DNA of 64,000 nucleotides, taken from contig NC_058521.1 in NCBI RefSeq assembly GCF_904849725.1, forward strand, positions 146,162,744 through 146,226,743. The letters run 5' to 3'. This document shows positions 33,586 through 46,500 of the stretch, piece by piece. Below the pieces are notes generated by a model, which saw only the letters and a program-made list of their open reading frames with translations, had not been told where the DNA came from and made no database searches. A program made the translations under genes and the position numbers. The stretch comes from Hordeum vulgare subsp. vulgare. Its lineage: Eukaryota; Streptophyta; Magnoliopsida; Poales; Poaceae. Position 1 is the stretch's first letter. Each line of letters opens with the position of its first letter.

Positions 33586-36500
33586 AGTTGGTATCAGAGC
33601 AAGGACCGACCTAGGAGCCCCCTTGATTGATCGAACATGGCCGAGTCGAGTCTAGCAAAAACTATTTGAGTCTTAGTTATATATCGGAGAGTAGGATTCT
33701 TTTTCTCCTCTTCTATGCTCTGGTGAGGAATCTTGACGTAATAATTTACTCTACTCCTCTTCCCACTCAAAATTTTTTTAGGATCACGCAGGTATTCTTG
33801 GGATCTATATGATGCCAATGTGACGGAGTTCTGTCTTGGTGCCTCCTGTCTGACTTGATCTTCTTCCGGGGAGTTGAGCTTCAGGGGATTCTCAAGCACA
33901 TCGTTATCATTCAGATTTCTTAGTATCTCAGAACGAAGGATGTTCGTAATTGCTTCAATACTAGTAGTGGCGAGATACCGATGTCCCCAGTAGTGGTGCA
34001 GATTGTTCGGGGGTACAACCATACTTTGTATCGTTGTGATCACGAGGGTCTGTTTTAGATGAAGGTCCGAGATTCTGGTCGTGTGTTGACGGATGTGATA
34101 CAAGTGACGGTTTAGTATAGGAGTTGTGTGATGTTACTCCTTGTATCCGTGTACCAGATTGCATGACCAGGTATTTCGGGAATTCATAGGTGGGAATTCA
34201 AGTAGTTGCTTATAGGACAATCTTCCAACAAATAAATGATGTTAGGTTGGGGTTCGACATCTAGTGGATTCGTTTGTTCACGGTCGACTTACAGCAGTAC
34301 ACGTTGTGTCTTAAAGAGTCCTTGTAGCTTGCTACGACTCGGGGACGCTTCGTATGTCAGGTGCACTGCCTTGCACTTGATGGCTTCTGTAAATCGTGCC
34401 CGTGCGATCCTGTCCACGAAAATATCGAACGAAAATCTTTCTCATGAGTTTGTTCTGGCTTGTTTCGTAAGCCTCATCCCTTTGTTTTGTTGATTATGGT
34501 AATTCGTGTTGCTTCGATGTCAAGTGGTGATTTCAGATCTTTCCTAATATGTGTTCTCATATTTTTATGTGAGAATGCAAATCCTTTTGCTTAATCAGTT
34601 GTCTTATCAATTCCTTTCAACCGGAGTCATCGTATCAATTCTTTCCAACCGGTGTGCTTCTCTTCAGTGAATTCAATCCTCTCAGAACGTTGCAGATCAT
34701 TCTCTCAATTTTTACCGGAGTTTGTCTCATCTGTTCCGAGTTGTCTTTGTTTTTCCCCACCCTCCCGCCCTTTTCTTAGTGATTCAATTTCCATCCAAGA
34801 GTTTTTTTTCATTGTGCTTCCGCTATGTGTTCTTTTCTCTCTTATCCGGTGATTCGTTGTGAAGATTCTCAGGAGCTTCGTGTTCATCTTTGTTCATTCT
34901 GTCATCCTTACCGGTGAATTTAATTCGGCTATTCGTGTTCATCATATCCTAATTATCCTTGTAGTTCTTTTTCATGCTGGAGATTCTTTCAGGCTATCTT
35001 GGTTATTCATTCCTCTCTTTTCATCCGGAGTGCTGAAGATATCTCTGAGTTTCGAGTTTCAATTCTTTTAATTATTTCGGGGTGCTAACCTCATCTAGTT
35101 TTCTTTTTACCGGTGCAATATCTCCCGTTCTAGTAATCTCTTCAACGGTGGTTTCTTTGAGTGGGCCCATAACCCACAGATTCTTTCCCAGGATCTTTCC
35201 TGGCTCTTTTAATTTCTTTCCAGAGATCTTTAATTCTTTTCAACTATGACGTAAGTATGAATTTCATCAGTCATATCCCTTCTTCAAGGCCTATTTGAAT
35301 TAATTCTCATATGGCTCAACCTTTCATTCTTTCTTATTCCGGAGTGTCTCAGTTATTCGTGGGTTATTTCTCGTCATCATTCTCAATATTGCTCCATTCT
35401 TGTGAAGATTATCATCTCAGCTTCGTGTTTTCCTCACAATTGCTTCTATCTTGAGTAATCCCTTTCTTGCTATCCGGAGCATTTTTGAGTTGTGTTTATT
35501 TTTCGTTCCTCCGAAGGCCATCATTTCAGAATACTTCTTCGTTCTCAGCTTTCAGCCTTCATCCTCAATTCTTCTCAATTGTTGTCTCTTCGTTCGTCAC
35601 TCTATTATCCGGTGCCTTGTTCAAGTTTTCTATCAGGTGGCTCATGATCTCTTCTTTCTCATGTATCTCTAGTCATTCATGGTTGCCTCATTCATTTCAA
35701 TTCTCACCGGTGTTTCTTGCAACAATTCTTCTAGTTTGTGCTCATATTTCTCTTCGATCATTTCAAGAAGAATAAGTGGTATGTTAAATCCGTTGCTTGT
35801 CATCAGTTAAACTTGATGAAGGATGAGCTTAACATAATTCTTATTCTTACTTCATCAAGTGATTTCAATCTTTCTTCCGGAGTGGCTCATGATATCAATT
35901 CCTTTTCTCAAGTGTTCTTATCTTTTCTTTTCCGGAGTTCCAAGTTCTATCAAGTATCTCTTTGTGAGGCTTCATCTAAATCCTCGCAAGGTGATAATCT
36001 TATTCTTTCCACCTTCATGTCTTTGCACCATTCATTTGTATACGGTGGTCCTTCTTGGTGGTTCATCAAGGATGTGATTCATTCTCATGTGTTCTTCAAG
36101 ATTCCTGTTGGAATACCTCAAGTATTCTTTCTCTTCCATTTTCGGTGCATTTGTTCTTCCTTTATCCTTGAGGTGGTATTATAGCCTTCTTGTTAGTGTA
36201 GGAGCCTCAAAGAGTTTTCCTCTCAGGAATGAGATAATTAAAACCACCAATTGTATGATCATGAGATATTTCAACCCATGATTCCTTCATTGAGCTATCT
36301 TGGTTTGGATTTCACCTAAAGCTTTTCCTATGGATTGTGCTATCATGATGCTTGTCATTAATCCAAGTTCTCAATGTATCCTCTTTGTGTAAGAATTGTT
36401 CATATCTTGTTTCTCCCAATCTATCCTTGTTTGTTTTAGTGGCTGGTTGTCACTTCATTAGTTTGAAAAGGTTTCCATAAGCCCACTACTGTCTTGTTCT

Positions 36501-36968
36501 TTCGTTGTTGTTTTCCAACAACTCCGTTCAATTCTTCTCGCAAGGGTGCTTGTCAAGTTCATTTGTGATGATAGTTGTCATTCCTTTCTTCATTCTCTTC
36601 TTCCGCTTGAGCTAGTTCATATTCTCTTGTTCCGGAGGCATTGTGACGTTCCTCCTTTGGGTCAATCTTGTTGTTCTACCAAGATCATGGTGTTCCCTTA
36701 TTCTTTTTACTTGTTTGTTGTGTTTATTGTCTATTTCTTCCATCTTATCGAATTTTTTGTCCCATTTTCCTACCGAAGTGCTGCCAAAATTTTCCGTGAA
36801 TTCTGGCTTCTTTCTCATGTCATTCCTCATCTCCTTGCAACCTTCAAGGATTGTTGGTTTCACTCGTTTGTCAAAGAAGCGACTAAGTTTTTACCTCTGG
36901 TTCTTTCTCATCCTCTCCCCCTTTCATTCTTGGATCTCGGGGCGAGATCCTCTTGTAGTTAGGAGAGT
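33586..36968 (+). other. Sukkula internal domain, non-coding
   Basis: No gag, protease, integrase or reverse transcriptase signature in any frame. From about 34600 to 36640 the sense strand is pyrimidine-rich and studded with the core CCGGAG or CCGGTG, usually preceded by T/A-rich bases and followed by T: 34621, 34649, 34715, 34846, 34911, 35025, 35110, 35339, 35474, 35609, 35707, 35877, 35932, 36632. Conservation of such non-coding interiors in LARDs has been taken as a sign of RNA function such as packaging (known idea, not tested here). Confidence 0.8.
33589..33600 (+). other. Primer binding site, initiator Met tRNA (Sukkula)
   Basis: TGGTATCAGAGC, three bases after the LTR end. Confidence 0.92.
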
Positions 36969-39900
36969 TGTGACAGCCCGAGACCGACGTTCCAGAAGAT
37001 TCCCCCCTTTATTCCGTTTCCGTCGTGTGTTTAGTTTTTATTCGTTGCATCGTCATGTAGTTGCATCATCGCATCATGCATGGCATCATGTCATCGGTGT
37101 TTTGTCGGTGTTGCTTGTTGCTCCGTGTTGATAGGCGTTAGTGCATCGTGAGTGACGTTGTTTTGTTGGAGTGATGAGAGAGGGAGCGTGAGAGCCACCG
37201 CTAAACCCCGTTGCACCGCCGACCTAAACCTTCTCCCCTTCTCTGCTCTCTCATTTCGTTTTTGTGGTTTTGCCAAAGTCTTCGTTTAAAAACCCCTATT
37301 TAAAAGGGTGCGTCTTCTTCTTTTCAATAAAAGTCTCTTTTCAATAAAAGTCCTTTTATTAACTGTAGGGCAACCCTTAGGTTTTATTTTAACACTCCGT
37401 TTGTTTTATTTTAAAACCCTCCCATTTTATTTCTCTTTGTAAAAGGCTTTTATTTATCCTTTAAATAAAGAGGTTTTATTTAATCCTTCAAAAGGGGTTA
37501 TTTTATTTCTCTTGTTAAAAGAGTTTTAATTTAATTCTTCAAAAGGGTGTTGATTTTTAATTCTTTTAAAAACGGTTTTGGTTTTTTTAATTCTTTTAAG
37601 AAGGGTTTTATTTTAAATCTTAAAAGGGTTTCATTTTATTTGTTTAAGAAAAAAGCCCAAACTATGTATAGTTGGGGTTTGTTTTAAAGGGGTAACAGAA
37701 ACTATTTTTAGTTTGTTTTTATTTCGTTGGAAAAGACCTTTCTTATTGACAGATTTCTGTTTCAAGGGTTTTTTTCAAAAGAAAAAAAAACATCAGGGGG
37801 AGGGAGCCAGCCCAACCAGCCAGGCCCAGCTCCCCCCGTGACCTAGCCCGCATTCCTCGCCAGCCTCCTCTCCCTTGCCTCGTTCCCGTGCCCCTCCTTC
37901 TCCCGCTTCGCGCCGCCGCCTTGTCCTCCCGTCGCCGGCTCCCGAGCACGCCGCCCCCTGTGCCCGAGTCCCTCTGCTCCCGCCGCCCACCTCCAAGCCG
38001 CCTGCCGCCGACTTGCCGCCCTAGCCACAAGCCCCTGCCGTCGCCCCTCCTGCCGCCGCTTCCTCTCTCCCCCGAGCGCCGTTGCAGCCTCCTCCTCGTC
38101 CCCGTGTCCTCCTGCCGACCCCTGCCTCCCTTGCCGAGCCGCCATGGCTCCCCCTGCCCGTCGGGTTGCCTGCAGCAGGGCCTCCCCTGTGCCGCGCGTC
38201 GCCCTGCCGGGCTCGCCTGCTCCTCGCCTCGCCGGCCTTCCGCGTGCTCCACCGCCGCGCCATGGCCTTGTCCTCGGCCTCCTGTCGTCCTGCCCGAGCT
38301 GCGCCGCCGCCTCCTCCTCCCCCGTGCTGCGCCTGCCGCCGTGCCCGTGCTGCTCGCCCCTCTGCTCCTCCTCTTCCCCGAGACCGTGCCACCGCCCAGC
38401 ACCCCTGCGACCTGGCCTCCCCTGCTCGAGCGCCGCGCCGGCAGCCCCGCGCCAGCAGCCCCGCGCCTTCCGTCTGTCGCCGCGCCCCTCTCGCCCCAGC
38501 GCCGGCCTCCTCTGTGCTCCGTCAGCCCCGCTCCGCCGTTGGCCACAACTGCCCAGTTCCTCGCCTCCGTGCTCGCTGCACCGCCCCGCCTCGCCGTTCG
38601 CCCCGCCGCCGGGTCGCCCTGCTGCCGCGTGCCGAGCCGCCCTTCCAAGCCCGGCCTCCTGCTTGCTGCTCGCCGGCGCCGCCCTAGCCGTCGTTGGCTT
38701 GCTGTTGCTGTCGCGTGATGTAGTGTGCTGCCGCTGTTGCTCCGTGTTTCCGAGATGTTGCTGCTGCCGTGCGTTGTTGCTGTCAAGTGTTGCTGCCGTG
38801 CCCGCGATAGCTGTCGTTGCCTGCCCTGCTGTGTAGTCGCTGTAGCTAGCTGCTGCCTGATGCGTGCTGCATCGCTGCTGCTTTGCTAGGTGCCGCCAGC
38901 TAGCTGGTGTTGTTGCCGTGGTCGATTGCTGCTGCCCTTACCGATAGCTGTCGTTGCCAGTGCTGTTGCGAGTTGTCCTGTTGCTGTTAATTGCAAGCTA
39001 GCTTGCTCTTGCTGCCGTTAGCTTGCCTGTAGTTGCTGTTGCCGTGCTTGCGCCGCTGCCGTGCGATTGCTGTTGTAGCTGGCTTTGCTGCTGCTAGTTT
39101 GCATTGCTGCTAGTGGAAGGTTGTGGCATGCTAGTGCTAGTTGCTGTGCTAGACTGCCGTTTTGCTCTGCTGCACCGCTGGCCGTGGTTGCTAGCTGCTT
39201 TACTAGTGCCGTAGGTTGCGGCTTGGTTGCCGTGCTTCTTGCCGTTGCCTGTCGGTGCCGATGCATTTGCTGTGGTGCCGCATGCGTCGCCGCGTGCGCC
39301 GTTCGCCTCCCTGTGGAACCGACAAGATCGCCGAGTACCACGATGCCCAGACGACCCCCCGACATCCACGGATTCGTGAACGACTACCGACGCCGAACAC
39401 CGTCTGCCGACGCCGAGGGTACGACTACCGTCGACGAGACCGTGTACCACTAGTTCAACCACCGGCGCGTGTACGACTACTTCCACGACGACCACGACGT
39501 CCGCTTCGACCGAACCCCTCCAATTCGCACGCGTCGAAGGTATACCGATGGGACATGTCGTGTACCGTGTGCTAGTGATGTACGGATGTATGTGTTGTAC
39601 AAGTCGAATGCATGTATGCACCGTATTTATGCACCGTTTTTTTGCCGTGCACGTCGTCTTCCTTTTTGTCGAGCCCTCGACACATGGGAACCCGAGATAC
39701 GGGATCACCCGATATTTATTTACCGTTCCCGCACGCGTTCGTATACGTTGGCACCGGTTTCTCCTCGAGTTATCGGGACCGGAACATTGCCGTGGCATCG
39801 TTTCCGATTTGCCGCCATGGTTTCCTCTCGCTCGCCATGGAATCACCATGCTTATTTCCCTCCTTGTCGTGATGTTTGAACCCGCATGCATAACGCATTC

Positions 39901-42019
39901 ATGGCATATATTTTGTGTTGCTTGTTCTTGTGCCGCAGCTCCGTTCAAAGTCCGACGTGCTGTCGACTAGGATGACTTGTAGGATCATCGCTTCACCCTT
40001 GCCATGATAACCACAATGTAATATTTCCGTGATAATTAACGGGAGTGAATTAAATAATTGAACGTGCAGTTTCGTCGATATGCAACCCGTTGCATATCGA
40101 GCTTCACTTAATGTGTAGAGTTTGCGTGAGATGAATTGCCATGCCATCCCTTGCTTCTTTGAACTGATCATGCATCATATTAGGGTGTGCATCATGTCTT
40201 GCTCTGTGGTGGTGAATACTTGTGTTGATGTTTGTTTCCGGTTTGCCCGTCTCGATAGAGTTCCGCAAGCGTGTCGGAATGTGAGGACCCGTTCGACTAC
40301 ATTGGTTTGCCGACTTCTCCGAGTTGTTCTACTTCCAAGCGGGATCTCACGCAAGATGATCATTTCCACAGATACCATTACTATCATTGCCATGCTAGTT
40401 ATCGCTTCTATCGTTTATGTCTCGTTGCCTACCACATGTTAAATGTCAGTCTCTCAACAATGCCATGATTACCCTCAACCTGTTCGACCTAGCAAACCAC
40501 TGATTGGCTATGTTACTCCTTGCTTAACCCTGTTGTTAGTGTTGCTAGTTGCCGGTCCCGTTGCTTCCATGTGAAAGCATGGGTTCCTTGTTTTATCACC
40601 ATATATGAATGCTATTTAATTTAATGCACCTATATACTTGGTAAAAGGTGGAAGGCTCGACCTTTCTAGCCTGGTGTTTTGTTCCACCTTTGCCCCCTTA
40701 GTTTTCGGCTACCGGTGTTATGTTCCATTAATGAGCGCTCCTAACACGATCGGGGTTGTTATGGGGACCCCCTTGATAATTCGTCTTAGATTAAAGCTGG
40801 TCTGGCAGGGCCCAACTTTGGTACTACTTTTGCCTAATAACTAATGAACTACATAGGGAGTAATTAACCCGAGGAAATTTAATCAACCCCCGGGCCAGTG
40901 CTCCTCATGAGTGTTGGCCCCACCTGAGCGATGTCCGGCGCCCCTCTGGTCACCCGGAGGTTTAGCGATCCCGACGTCTAGCTCATCGGCCGTGTCCTGA
41001 GAACGAGGTACGCGACTCCTATCGGGATCGTCGACACGTCGGGCGGCCTTGCTGGATTAGTTTTACCTTTGACGAGATATCTTGTGCATCGGGATTCCGG
41101 TGATGCTTTGGGTAATCTGAGAGTTGAGGTTTTCCACTAGGGAATCCGACGAGATCGCGAGCTTCGTGATTGAGGATTTCTATGCGGCTTGTGGTAATTT
41201 GTGATGGACTAGTTGGAGCACCCCTGCAGGGTTAAATCTTTTTGGAAAGCCGTGCCCGCGGTTATGTGGCAACGTGGATACTTTTTTTAACACTGGTTCT
41301 AGATATCTTGAAGTTAACTTAATTAAAATATGCCAACTGTGTGCGTAACCGTGACTGTCTCTTTCGTGAGTTCCTTCTCCGATCAAGGACACGGTGGGGT
41401 TATGTATGACGTAGGTAGGTGTTTAGGATCATTCATTTGATCTTCAGTAGTGCATGTCCGTTATGCGTAGATCTTCCCCCTCTTATTTCTGGTACTCGTA
41501 AGTTAGCCACCAAATATATGCTTAGCCTCTGCTGCAACCTCACCACTTAACCATGCCTCACCTAACAAGCTTTGCTAGTCTTGATACCTTTGGAAATGAG
41601 ATTGCTGAGTCCCCTGTGGCTCACAGATTACTACAACACCAGTTGCAGGTACAGGTAAAGGTTACGCGACGTGAGCGCGTTGATAGTTCATTCGGAGTTG
41701 CTTCTTCTTCTTCTTCTTCTTCATCGATCTAGGATGGGTTCCAGGCCGCCTAGGATAGCAAGGATGGACGTCGTTCTTCTTTTGTCGTTTGTTTTCGTCC
41801 GTAGTCGGACTCTGCTCTTACTCTTGATGATTATGTAATGTACTGATGTGACTCTGATGTAGCTTGTGGCGAGTGTAAGCCAACTCTGAATATATATCTC
41901 TTCTTTTCAGTACATGTACTTGTAACGATATCCATTCTTGCGACACGACAAGATGCGCTTCTATCCCTGACGAGGCCTTCGTGCCAAATTGAGTATAGGG
42001 TCGCATCTTGGGCGTGACA
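36969..42019 (+). repeat. Sukkula 3' LTR (5,051 bp)
   Basis: Same blocks as the 5' LTR, with the GC-rich block at about 37795-38690. Preceded by a short purine run (GGAGAG, 36962-36967) that may be the polypurine tract. A 13-base segment present near 31180 in the 5' LTR is absent near 39640. Substitutions relative to the 5' LTR are scattered and few. Confidence 0.93.
41701..41724. repeat. TTC microsatellite in Sukkula 3' LTR
   Basis: Pure CTT/TTC triplets, allelic to 33257-33286 in the other LTR. Confidence 0.8.
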
Positions 42020-42024
42020 AATAT

Positions 42025-42148
42025 CCTCATCGACCATGTGAAGACTGATGATCAACTGTCAGATATCTTCACTAAGCCCTTAGATGAGGAAAGGTTTTGC
42101 AAGTTGCGGTGTGAGCTAAATATCCTAGAATCTTCAAATGTTTTGTAA
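42025..42148 (+). pseudogene. pol: Element D pol, C-terminal end
   Basis: Final part of RNase H (DHVKTDDQLSDIFTKPLDE ... NILESSN), separated from the rest by Sukkula. The stop TAA at 42146-42148 is in the same place as in A and C. Confidence 0.9.
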
Positions 42149-42203
42149 AAACATGCACACATCCTAACACTTATGCAAAATTGATGACTTAGATGTGCAA
42201 CAC

Positions 42204-42482
42204 ATGATGAATCGATTTTCTTCAACTGATGAAGAATGTCATTATGAATGTGAAGAAATCAACGAAGAAATTGATTCTCATGACCCTATGACAATTGTAC
42301 GCGGTGTCTGTAATCAACATTCTTATATGGTGGGTCACGCCACCGCCCAATGTGAAATTCCTCAAGTTGATTTTCTTCAAATGTTCCATTTCCTCAAAAT
42401 GTGTTTTTTCTTCAAAACAGCTGTTCTTCATTGTGACGAGTTATCACAAAATCTTCAAAAACATTTGATGACTTTCATTTGA
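42204..42482 (+). CDS. Small conserved ORF between pol and third ORF (element D)
   Basis: 92 codons from a double ATG, beginning MMNRFSSTDEE, with the acidic EEINEEID stretch and GVCNQHSYMVGHATAQ. Starts 56 bases after the pol stop. Matches A through about 60 residues and then diverges through indels. No domain recognised; coding status is uncertain. Confidence 0.35.
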   Translation: MMNRFSSTDEECHYECEEINEEIDSHDPMTIVRGVCNQHSYMVGHATAQCEIPQVDFLQMFHFLKMCFFFKTAVLHCDELSQNLQKHLMTFI

Positions 42483-43501
42483 CTAGATAGACTGTGATTT
42501 CAAGTCCTCAACAACATTCACTTATAGCTATTTCTTCAAGTTGATATTTCTGCTAAGTGAATGTGATCGGACCCTACTTTCCCTCTATGCTATACTCATC
42601 CAGTCTATTCAATTCTTCATATGCGTTCTACTTGAAACTTTGTTCAAAATCCTCACTGCGTCCTTGTCAGCTGATGATTTTGTAACGAAAATCCTCAAAT
42701 CTTCAAAAATTGTTTCTTTAATGCACAGTAACCGAAATCCACTTCCCACGATCGGATAACCACGATCTCCACTATATCCACCGCCTTGTTCGGGAACTAC
42801 ACGTGTCCTGCGGAGACGTAGAGGCAGGGGCTGTTTGGTCCGAAATCTTCGCGCCAACAGTAACTGTCTGGCTATAAATATGTCCTTATCCCCCTCGGCA
42901 AACTCTTCTTCGCTCCATCGCTCTCCTGCTATAGCAAACACCACCGAACCCTAGCGCCATCGCTGGTAGTCTCGTCGTCGGTGAGGAAGAGCTTCACTGC
43001 CTCGACTTCTCCGTCGCCGGAACCATGCCGGAGTCGGACCATCTTCGTCCGCCGCCGCCGTAGACGTCCTCTGTCGCCGGGTTAGGTTGCATTGGACACG
43101 CAACCGAAGAGCCTCTCTACACAACTTCTCTGTGTTCTTCGTGTGCTCCTTCAAGGGTAAATAAAATCCCATTCTTACCGCAAGTTAGATCTAAAATTTT
43201 ACATCTTCTATGTGAAATCTGTTTTTCCTCAAGAATTGATAAGCACTTGATTCCTCAAACATTGCCTATCACCACATCATTGATGAACTATACTAAGCAT
43301 CTAAGATTTCCACGAGATTTCTCAATTGTGCGAATTTTCGGATCTGTACAACTCTGGAACCCAAGAACAGTATGCTTAGGCAAATTCCTCAACCACTGGT
43401 TATATTCCTCAACTGTCAAACTTTTTCATTTTCTTCAAATCTGAGAACGCATATGACCTCTCCAAATTCCTCGCAACTATACTCTGTTCATAGGTACACA
43501 C
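42483..43501 (+). promoter_or_regulatory. Promoter-like and leader region before the third ORF (element D)
   Basis: Contains TATAAATA at 42873-42880, a GC-rich leader with CCGCCGCCG near 43050, and a putative 337 bp intron (GTAAAT donor at 43157, TTCATAG acceptor ending 43493). The layout of TATA box, GC-rich first exon, AT-rich leader intron and start codon 8 bases after the acceptor resembles a plant nuclear gene. The same arrangement is present in A and C. Inference from sequence. Confidence 0.45.
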
Positions 43502-46500
43502 ATGTCAGCTGACGAATCTCTCAGTTCTCATCACATTAACTCATTTGCAGCGTTTCTGGAAGAAAATCTTCAAGTCTCATCAGAATCCTCAAGAGTTCAA
43601 TCTCATCAGCAAAATCCTCAGCTAAAGAAAATGGAGGATGACAGAAAATAGAAGGGAGGAAAGAAACTTGAGCAAAACACAGCTGTGGATATCCCTGAGG
43701 ATATTTACTTGGACTATTGCCCACCTGATGAAAATGAGACAATGGCCAAGAGAAAGATACGGCTGTAGAAGATAGAACGCCGATGGGCGAAGGAATGGAA
43801 GGAATACAGGTTTGTGACTGCCAAGTATGCGAAGAAATTCGCTCTGAAGCCCCCTGGCAGACGGGCCCGACTTGAGGATCATCAAGTAGCACATCCCTCA
43901 AGCCTCAAGACCATTGATGACTATCCAGATGAGAAGGAAAAGCATCTGGTTAAGCTCAAGAAGCAGGCAGAAGCTGCAGTGAGGAAATTCAATGAATCCT
44001 CAGCTGCTGCTTCAGTTGCTGCCTCAGCTGCTGCTACTTCCTCTGCCGCTGAGAACTTTGGTTCAGAAATTCCTCAAATATAGTCTGTGCCGTCAAAACC
44101 AAGGGCTCCAAATCCTCAAGAGAAGTCTGCTCAGGCATCAGTTGCAAAACCCTCATCACCAAAACCATCAGCGCCAAAACCCTGAGTGCCAATCTCCTCT
44201 GCTCCAAAATCCTCAGCACCAACACCAAAGCCTCAAGAGAAACCAGTACAGAAGCAAGTCATGAAGCCTATGTCCGCCAGTTCCAGCTCCTCACTCCCAG
44301 CTGCAACCAGCTCGGAGACAAAGTCTTCACCACCTCCTATGATGACTCTGGTGTCTGCTGAACATGCAACTCTGCCAAGCCCCAGCAAAATCATCACCGT
44401 CCCGTCTGCATCAGAGGGCAGTGATGAATATGATGATCAAACCCTGCAAGACATTATGAGAAACAAGCAGGAAAGAGTAGCTCAAGCATCAGGTAGTGAC
44501 ATTCCTCTGGCCATGGACCCCAAGGTCCTCCTTGACTACATCAACATCTGGTATAAGGACCCAAACACTCCGCTTGATGATTTGAAACTTCCCCCTGGCA
44601 GTAGACACATGGTGGCCACTTTCATCAATGAAGCCAAGTGGAAAGAACAGCAGGCCAAGCAGGCCAAAGTTGAAAAACTTAAAAAGGAGAAATTCCTCAA
44701 GCAGAATCTCCTCAACTTGACTCCTAATGCACTGGTATCAACACAGGCAGAGCTGAAGAAATTGACTGACAAGTACTCCAAGCTGTCAGATCGTAAGAGT
44801 CTCAAGAGCAATTTCATAAAGATGGCCACTAAAGCTGTTGATGACTACAAGAAGAAGGCTGCACCCCCAGCACCAACTTCTCAGCCCTTGATTGAGGAGC
44901 TAGCAGATGAATCTCCTCATGATGAGGAAACTCCTCAAGCTGAGGAAGTACACCAAGAAAGCCGTGCAGATGTACCGGCTATTGAAGAAATCATCATGGA
45001 AGCTCCAGCTGATGAATTTGGAGCAGCTGATGAGACTGCCCCTGACCGAGCTGCTTCATCAAAGCTAGCTGATGACTCTGTTCCAGCTAGTTCCTCCATA
45101 CCAGCTGAAGAATCTGTCGAGAGAACCCCTTCACTAAAAGCTTCAAAGGTGAAGAAGATGACTCCATCTGCATCAGACGTGAAGAAAACCAGGGCTGCTG
45201 AGAAGGAAGCCAAAAAGAGAAAGGCCTCCTCAGCAGAAGAAGAAACCGAGGCCAAGCGTCTCAAAGCACTTGAAGAAACTGCTCCTCTGGACCCTGTGCC
45301 CTTAAATGTCGCTCCGTCTTATGAAATGGTCATCACTGATGATCAAGCGAAAAAGGCAGATGAGGAAATGAAGGATGCCGCCTCTGAGGAACACACTGAC
45401 GAAGAAATTCATATAGCCGACAGTCCTCAGCCCTTCATTCCTCAGAAAGATACTGCTCAAGGATTAGCTACACCAGCTGATGAAACTGCCTCGACCACCA
45501 AGCCAACTGAGGAAGAACAACATGAAAATCCTCAAGCTGATGAAATTCAACGCTATGAGCAAAATCCTCAAGATGAGGAACAGGCTGACCCAACTCCTCC
45601 AACTGAGCAAGAATAAGCTATTCCTCAGCCTGATGCACAGCCAGAGCAAGCCCCTCAGCCTGACGCCGAGCCAGCACCATCTCCTCAGCCTGAAGTATCA
45701 GTTGCTGAAATTCCTCACCCTGAGGAAAATGCTGAGGAAAATGCACCTGACCAAGACAATGCATTCGTCATGCTCAACCCAAAGACTACCATTGTTGTCT
45801 CCCCTCCAGTTCCTCAGCAAAATCTTCAGCCAGTTTAGCGTCAGCCATTCTCCAAGCGTCCAAAGTTTCAAAACGAAAATTTCTTTGAAGAACGCATGTA
45901 CTTCATTGGAGAGAACCCCTATGACAAGCCTCAAATGAGGCATCTGAAGTTTTGGACTAGGACACAGATGAATTACTATGCCTCTGTGCTATGTGGACGA
46001 AACAAGATATTCCAACACAGGCATATTCCTTACGTTGAACTTGAAGCTATACCGTGCCTCGAGCCAGTCCTCAGTGTACTCCATGATGCTGGTTTACTAC
46101 CAATGTGCTCTGACATCTCTGACTGGAACAGCGAGCTAACTCGTCAGTTCTATGCCACTCTTCACATATCCGGCAACCCTGAAGACATTAACACTTGGGG
46201 TGTTTGATTGGATGACACAAAACACTCACTACAAGGCTCCTGCTACTGAACTCCTCCGTGAACTGCCTGTACCAATTACCTCAGATGAGGCAATGAAGCT
46301 TTATGGTGAGTGTGAGCTGCCCAATGGGATGATGGAAGTCCTCATGAAGCCTTGGGCTGAAGGAAAACCTCTGAGAACAACCTTCCTCGTCCACGAGCTC
46401 AAGTACACACCCAGATCTGTTTACAGAATCCTCTGCAGTGTGCTCGCGCCGATCAAAGGCCATGATGATGAAGAAGATGTCGTAGGCCTCATGAAGAATA

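Larger units (their letters stand above)
28513..42019 (+). mobile_element. Sukkula-like LARD (non-autonomous, long-LTR retrotransposon)
   Basis: 13,507 bp with LTRs of 5,073 and 5,051 bp, TG...CA ends, a 5 bp duplication, an initiator-Met primer site and a 3,383 bp interior with no gag or pol. The LTR end sequence (GGGTCGCATCTTGGGCGTGAC) is one I remember as Sukkula, and LTRs near 5 kb with a ~3.5 kb non-coding interior are how LARDs of barley were described. The strand follows from the primer site. The LTRs differ at only a few bases per 300 in the first stretch I compared by eye, so the insertion is recent. Movement would need proteins from an autonomous partner, none of which is in this window. 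Confidence 0.9.

Noticed and set aside
33594..34103. 169-codon minus-strand ORF in the Sukkula interior
   Set aside because: No similarity to gag or pol motifs and antisense to the element; treated as chance.
37743..38786. 347-codon minus-strand ORF in the GC-rich block of the Sukkula 3' LTR
   Set aside because: Low-complexity Arg/Gly/Ala product caused by high GC; the same stretch in the 5' LTR is broken by stops, and several frames are open at once.
28513..42019. Two long direct repeats as a segmental duplication
   Set aside because: TG...CA ends, primer site after the first repeat and an AATAT duplication show they are LTRs of one element.
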